Below are positions 25,196-27,896 of a DNA stretch of 27,896 bases, one piece after another. Origin of the DNA: Prevotella sp. (GTDB taxonomy: Bacteria; Bacteroidota; Bacteroidia; Bacteroidales; Bacteroidaceae); NCBI GenBank assembly GCA_022732315.1, contig JAIJUV010000015.1, positions 1-27,896 of the forward strand, read 5' to 3'. Numbering within the stretch: position 1 is the first letter of the stretch; each line of letters starts with the position of its first letter. Under the pieces are notes generated by a model. It ran no database searches, was not told where the DNA came from, and saw only the letters and a program-made list of their open reading frames with translations. A program made the position numbers and the translations under genes.

Positions 25196-26029
25196 ATGAA
25201 CATGAGTGCTTCAATTGAGAAAACGATAGATATAGAAAAGATACTGAAGAGCAAGATGGGAAGCAAGGCGAAGTATGTGCCGGGTTTCCTGGTTTCTTGG
25301 CTTAAGAAAATCATTCACGAGGACGAGGTCAACAAGTTCTTGTGGGAAAGTCGTGGCCTTTCCGGTACTGAGTGGCTCACCGAATGCGTGCGCTATCTGA
25401 AGATGGATGTAGAGATTGTGGGCTTGGAGAATCTGCCGGATAAGAACGACGGAAAGCTCTATACCTTCGTGTCTAATCATCCGCTGGGCGGACAGGACGG
25501 CGTGTGCCTGGGCTCCATCATCGGAAAGCATTATGACGGCAAGTTCCGCTATCTGGTAAACGACCTTCTGCTCAATCTTCCGGGACTCAAGCCTGTAAGC
25601 ATCGGCATCAACAAAACCGGTCGACAGAGCCGTGACTTCCCGCGCATGGTGGAGGCAGGTTTCCAGAGCGACAACCACATGCTCATGTTCCCTGCTGGCC
25701 TGAACAGCCGCAAGCAGCCTGACGGCAGCATCCGTGACCTGCCTTGGAAGAAGACTTTCATTTCCAAGAGCGTGGAGTATCAGCGCGACGTGGTGCCTAT
25801 CCACTTTGGCGGACGCAACTCAGCGCGATTCTATCGCATCGCCCGCTTCAGCGACAAGCATCTGCCGTTCAATCTCGCCATGCTTTTCCTGGTAGACGAG
25901 ATGTACAAGAATGTGGGCAAGCATTTCCGCATCGCCATCGGCAAACCTATTCCTTGGCAGACCTTCGACCATAGCAAGTCGGCCACCGAGTGGGCACAGT
26001 ATGTGAAAGATAAGGTCTACGAATTATAA
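25196..26029 (+). CDS. PlsC-like O-acyltransferase, probable glycine-lipid synthase GlsA
   Basis: A membrane-associated acyltransferase of the lysophosphatidate/lyso-ornithine-lipid type. In Bacteroides thetaiotaomicron the GlsA protein adds the ester-linked second acyl chain to N-acyl-glycine, giving glycine lipid; this gene is assigned by family resemblance and by its GNAT partner downstream. Of its 277 residues, VSNHPLGGQDG (93-102) is the catalytic His/Asp box with the pair five residues apart (His95, Asp101). LMFPAGLNSRKQ is the FPEG-type motif with Ala in place of Glu. DVVPIHFGGRNSARFYRIAR is the motif IV region. Starts at 25196 and 25202 are both possible. An uncharacterised lysophospholipid acyltransferase remains an alternative. 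Confidence 0.78.
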   Translation: MNMSASIEKTIDIEKILKSKMGSKAKYVPGFLVSWLKKIIHEDEVNKFLWESRGLSGTEWLTECVRYLKMDVEIVGLENLPDKNDGKLYTFVSNHPLGGQDGVCLGSIIGKHYDGKFRYLVNDLLLNLPGLKPVSIGINKTGRQSRDFPRMVEAGFQSDNHMLMFPAGLNSRKQPDGSIRDLPWKKTFISKSVEYQRDVVPIHFGGRNSARFYRIARFSDKHLPFNLAMLFLVDEMYKNVGKHFRIAIGKPIPWQTFDHSKSATEWAQYVKDKVYEL

Positions 26030-26030
26030 C

Positions 26031-26086
26031 AAAGCATTATAAGCAAAGCATTATAAGCATCGTATTATAAGCATCGTAAAACATAA
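26031..26086 (+). repeat. 14-bp tandem array between the two acyltransferase genes
   Basis: Two identical units aaagcattataagc (26031-26044, 26045-26058) are followed by atcgtattataagc (26059-26072) and a decayed fourth unit atcgtaaaacataa. The array starts right after the stop codon of the first gene and ends about 43 bases before the second gene. Confidence 0.9.
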
Positions 26087-26129
26087 TATAGATTTATAGA
26101 ATATAGTTTTTATATAGAGATAGAGTAGT

Positions 26130-27119
26130 ATGGAAGAAGAAATCATCCAACCGATTGACCGCGAGCTGCTGAAGAGCGAGTTGACTCCCGACAAGCAGCT
26201 TCGCATGACCAATAAGAGCCATAACGAGATTTACATCGTTACGGCAAATGACTCGCCAAATGTATTGAAGGAGATTGGGCGCCTTCGTGAAATCGCTTTC
26301 CGTGAGGCTGGCGGTGGAACCGGGAAATCGATGGATCTTGACGAATTCGACTTTGGCGACAACTGCTATAAGCAGCTCATCGTCTGGAATCCGGAGGCCA
26401 ACGAGATTATCGGTGGTTACCGTTATCTGCTGGGTAGGGACTGGCAGCTCGACGAGAAGGGCCAGCCAAAGCTCGCCACCAGCCACATGTTCCATTTCTC
26501 CGACAAGTTCCTGAAGGATTACATGCCTTACACCGTGGAGCTGGGCCGTTCGTTCGTTTCTATTGAGTATCAGAATGTTCGCAAGAACAGCAAGAGCATC
26601 TTTGCTCTGGATAATCTCTGGGATGGCTTGGGCGCCCTGACTGTGCTTTACCCAGAGGTGAAGTATTTCTTTGGCAAGATGACGATGTATCCATCTTACA
26701 TCCGTCGTGGTCGCGACATGATTCTCTACTTCCTCAAGAAGCATTTTGATGACAAGGAGAACCTGGTGATTCCGATGAAGCCATTGAAGTTGGAGACTCC
26801 TGAGAGTGAGATGGAGAAGATTTTCACCGAGGATGATTTCCGTGCTGATTATCGCATCTTGAATCGTGAAATCAGAGAGTTGGGCTTCAACATTCCTCCA
26901 TTGGTGAATGCGTATATGAATCTGAGTCCTACCATGAAGCTCTTCGGCACCGCCATCAACTATGGTTTCGGTGATGTAGAGGAGACGGGTATTCTCATAG
27001 CCGTGGATGAGATTCTGGAAGAGAAGCGTGTTCGCCACATCAACAGTTTCATAAAGGAGCATCCTGAGGCGCTGAAGATAACCAGTGGTGCCAACAAGAT
27101 TTTCTATAAGGAAAAATAA
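26130..27119 (+). CDS. GNAT-family N-acyltransferase, probable glycine-lipid synthase GlsB
   Basis: A homologue of the acyl-ACP-dependent N-acyltransferases of the OlsB/GlsB type (often annotated hemolysin-like). These attach a 3-hydroxy fatty acid to glycine in the first step of glycine-lipid (commendamide) synthesis. The 329 residues show the family core: LKEIGRLREIAFREAGGGTGKSMDLDEFD, then LIVWNPEANEIIGGYRYLLG, the VELGRSFVSIEYQ strand, LDNLWDGLGALTVLYPEVKYFFGKMTMYPSY, and a C-terminal domain with INYGFGDVEETGILIAVDEI. It follows the GlsA-like gene by 100 bp, so the pair can make a complete two-step pathway. Substrate amino acid (glycine versus ornithine or serine) is inferred from Bacteroidales homologues. 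Confidence 0.82.
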   Translation: MEEEIIQPIDRELLKSELTPDKQLRMTNKSHNEIYIVTANDSPNVLKEIGRLREIAFREAGGGTGKSMDLDEFDFGDNCYKQLIVWNPEANEIIGGYRYLLGRDWQLDEKGQPKLATSHMFHFSDKFLKDYMPYTVELGRSFVSIEYQNVRKNSKSIFALDNLWDGLGALTVLYPEVKYFFGKMTMYPSYIRRGRDMILYFLKKHFDDKENLVIPMKPLKLETPESEMEKIFTEDDFRADYRILNREIRELGFNIPPLVNAYMNLSPTMKLFGTAINYGFGDVEETGILIAVDEILEEKRVRHINSFIKEHPEALKITSGANKIFYKEK

Positions 27120-27133
27120 TAATAAAACCAGCA

Positions 27134-27184
27134 AAAATCCCATGTCCTTATTACTTTCCGGCAATAAGGGCATGGGATTTTTTC
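27134..27184 (+). terminator. Terminator of the acyltransferase operon
   Basis: A long stem (aaaatcccatg-t-ccttatt at 27134-27152, aataagg-g-catgggatttt at 27163-27181) with a 10-base loop runs into a T tract (ttttttt). It lies 14 bases after the stop codon. Confidence 0.92.
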
Positions 27185-27185
27185 G

Positions 27186-27300
27186 ACCTGTACGGTTGAA
27201 ATTACCCAATACGCCCTGAAAGGGCAGAAGCTCCTAGCCCAGGGCAACGCCCTGGGTATAATGAAATATAAACCAACGCCCTGAAAGGGCAAAAGCTTTA
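27186..27300 (+). repeat. Left inverted arm with REP-like palindromes
   Basis: Contains GCCCT-GAA-AGGGC at 27213-27225, CCCAGGGC-AAC-GCCCTGGG at 27238-27256, and GCCCT-GAA-AGGGC again at 27278-27290. By eye the arm matches the reverse complement of the right arm over nearly its whole length, with differences mainly in the 27257-27277 spacer. Confidence 0.9.
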
Positions 27301-27305
27301 CAATT

Positions 27306-27491
27306 ATGGCACAATCATTATCAAAAATTTATATCCATTTGATTTTCCACATCAAAACCACGAGCCCAAAAATCCGTGAAAATGATTTGGAGCGACTTCA
27401 TAATTATATCGGTAAACTTGTTAAAACTACGGGATGTGTCGAGATAAAGGCAGGTGGTGTAGGAGATCATGTTCATGTCTTGTTCATTTAT
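27306..27491 (+). pseudogene. Truncated IS200/RAYT-like Y1 transposase
   Basis: From the ATG at 27306 the frame reads MAQSLSKIYIHLIFHIKTTS and continues to GGVGDHVHVLF, the typical N-terminus of Bacteroidetes IS200-like transposases (normally about 150 residues). The HUH metal motif His55-Val-His57 is present. After about residue 61 the frame runs into the right REP arm, so the C-terminal half with the catalytic Tyr is missing. The frame formally continues to 27647, but that part is translated REP sequence. Confidence 0.85.
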
Positions 27492-27607
27492 AAAGCTTTT
27501 GCCCTTTCAGGGCGACGGGTTTGGGTTCATAATTACCCAGGGCGATGCCCTGGGCTAGGAGCTTCTGCCCTTTCAGGGCGTATTGGGGTAAATTCAACCG
27601 TACAGGT
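27491..27607 (-). repeat. Right inverted arm with REP-like palindromes
   Basis: Reverse-complement partner of the left arm, with the same three palindromes in mirrored order (27500-27512, 27536-27554 and 27566-27579 approximately) and ending in ccgtacaggt. Confidence 0.9.
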
Positions 27608-27717
27608 TTATTTTTTTTGGCGCACCAGTAAATTCCTGTGTCTATAATGTGGGATTATGAAGATAATTCTGTATTTTTGCACCCAGAGTTCACCACCCTT
27701 CACCATCATCTTTACGA

Positions 27718-27783
27718 GTTGGAAAGAGCTTCTTACCATGTTGGAAAGAGTATCTTCTCGGGTTGGAGAAAGTATCATTCCGG
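27718..27783 (+). repeat. 22-bp tandem repeat, three copies
   Basis: Units at 27718-27739, 27740-27761 and 27762-27783 all begin gttgga and share an A/G-rich then T/C-rich layout. Units 1 and 2 share gttggaaagag, and units 2 and 3 share agtatc and end in cgg. The units are contiguous with no spacers. No gene covers them convincingly. Confidence 0.85.
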
Positions 27784-27799
27784 GTGCTAGGAAGTAACA

Positions 27800-27826
27800 G
27801 GGCAGACGCATTAAATTGCGCTGCCC
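27800..27826 (-). terminator. Hairpin around the stop of the right-edge gene
   Basis: gggcag-a-cgca (27800-27810) pairs with tgcg-ctgccc (27817-27826) around a 6-base loop that contains the stop codon of the minus-strand reading frame. No strong T run follows on the minus strand, so it is a terminator candidate only. Confidence 0.45.
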
Positions 27827-27896
27827 TCCAAAAGTTTTGACAGGTACTCTTCATCCCAGCCTGCCTTCAATCTTTTCAGGTTGAGACTTCCCTTGG
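27811..27896 (-). CDS. C-terminal end of an unidentified gene (partial)
   Basis: An open minus-strand frame enters from the right edge and ends at a TAA at 27811-27813, giving about 27 codons (KGSLNLKRLKAGWDEEYLSK then LLEGSAI). The composition is protein-like (amphipathic, Lys/Leu/Glu-rich), the other two minus frames contain stops here, and a hairpin sits at the stop. I do not recognise the family. Confidence 0.45.
   Translation of the reverse strand, partial: KGSLNLKRLKAGWDEEYLSKLLEGSAI

Larger units (their letters stand above)
27186..27607. mobile_element. REP-flanked remnant of an IS200-like (RAYT-type) transposable element
   Basis: Two long inverted arms (27186-27300 and 27491-27607) surround about 190 bp that encode the start of an IS200-like transposase. 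Both outer ends read acctgtacggtt facing inwards. Each arm carries three palindromes. Such an arrangement matches the REP/RAYT class, in which a Y1 HUH transposase gene is flanked by inverted REP sequences. The transposase is incomplete, so this copy cannot move by itself. It abuts the T tract of the acyltransferase terminator. Confidence 0.8.

Noticed and set aside
27306..27647. Intact small transposase of 113 residues
   Set aside because: Only the first ~61 codons are transposase-like; the rest is translated REP arm and the catalytic Tyr half is absent.
27718..27783. CRISPR array
   Set aside because: The three 22-bp units are directly contiguous with no spacers, and no cas gene is nearby.
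27608..27811. 67-codon minus-strand frame across the 22-bp repeats
   Set aside because: The repeat period is not a multiple of three, the product matches nothing I know, and the frame runs over repeats and AT-rich sequence.

Overview
The window looks like chromosome of a Bacteroidales bacterium, most probably Prevotella/Segatella (S. copri-like). Three things point there. Promoters carry the Bacteroidetes -7 box TAnnTTTG. The division/cell-wall (dcw) proteins are of Bacteroidetes type: a PASTA-containing FtsI, a MraY with an HD-x motif, and long charged tails on FtsA and FtsZ. There are also a glycine-lipid acyltransferase pair, a GH95 fucosidase, and IS200-like/REP palindromes of the kind common in this group. 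The species is inferred, not proven.

Left part (1-8504): the 3' part of gpmI (glycolysis), ung (uracil repair) and a Cys-rich DUF3109 gene read rightwards, with hairpin terminators after gpmI and ung. On the minus strand follow a two-gene carbohydrate unit (secreted GH95 enzyme, then a secreted GH78-like beta-sandwich protein with no catalytic domain), gyrB, rpsT and tRNA-Glu(UUC). gyrB and rpsT each end in a clear terminator. The tRNA-Glu has a near-perfect Bacteroidetes promoter.

Centre (8629-24827): recO reads rightwards and meets a compact minus-strand dcw cluster of twelve genes, in transcription order rsmH, ftsL-like, ftsI, murE, mraY, murD, ftsW, murG, murC, ftsQ, ftsA, ftsZ. They make the peptidoglycan precursors (MurE, MurD, MurC, MraY, MurG), polymerise and crosslink septal wall (FtsW, FtsI), and build the divisome (FtsL, FtsQ, FtsA, FtsZ). 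Most genes overlap or lie within 45 bp. The larger gaps (murE/ftsI 115 bp, ftsW/murG 97 bp, murD/ftsW 71 bp) hold, respectively, a tandem duplication, a possible internal promoter and a strong hairpin. mraZ, which usually heads this cluster, is absent. A 20-bp direct repeat lies in the rsmH leader.

Right part (24828-27896): divergent from dcw is a two-gene operon for a PlsC-like O-acyltransferase (GlsA-like) and a GNAT-like N-acyltransferase (GlsB-like), predicted to make glycine lipids. A 14-bp tandem array separates the two genes and a strong terminator follows. Directly against that terminator sits a ~420-bp element: two ~115-bp inverted arms made of REP-like palindromes around the first ~60 codons of an IS200-like transposase, cut off just after its HUH motif. 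Then come a 22-bp x3 tandem repeat, a hairpin, and the last 27 codons of an unidentified minus-strand gene.

I found no clear new multi-gene system. The most unusual items are the truncated-transposase palindromic element, the altered MraY histidine motif, the orphan GH78-like beta-sandwich protein, and the short tandem arrays at regulatory positions.
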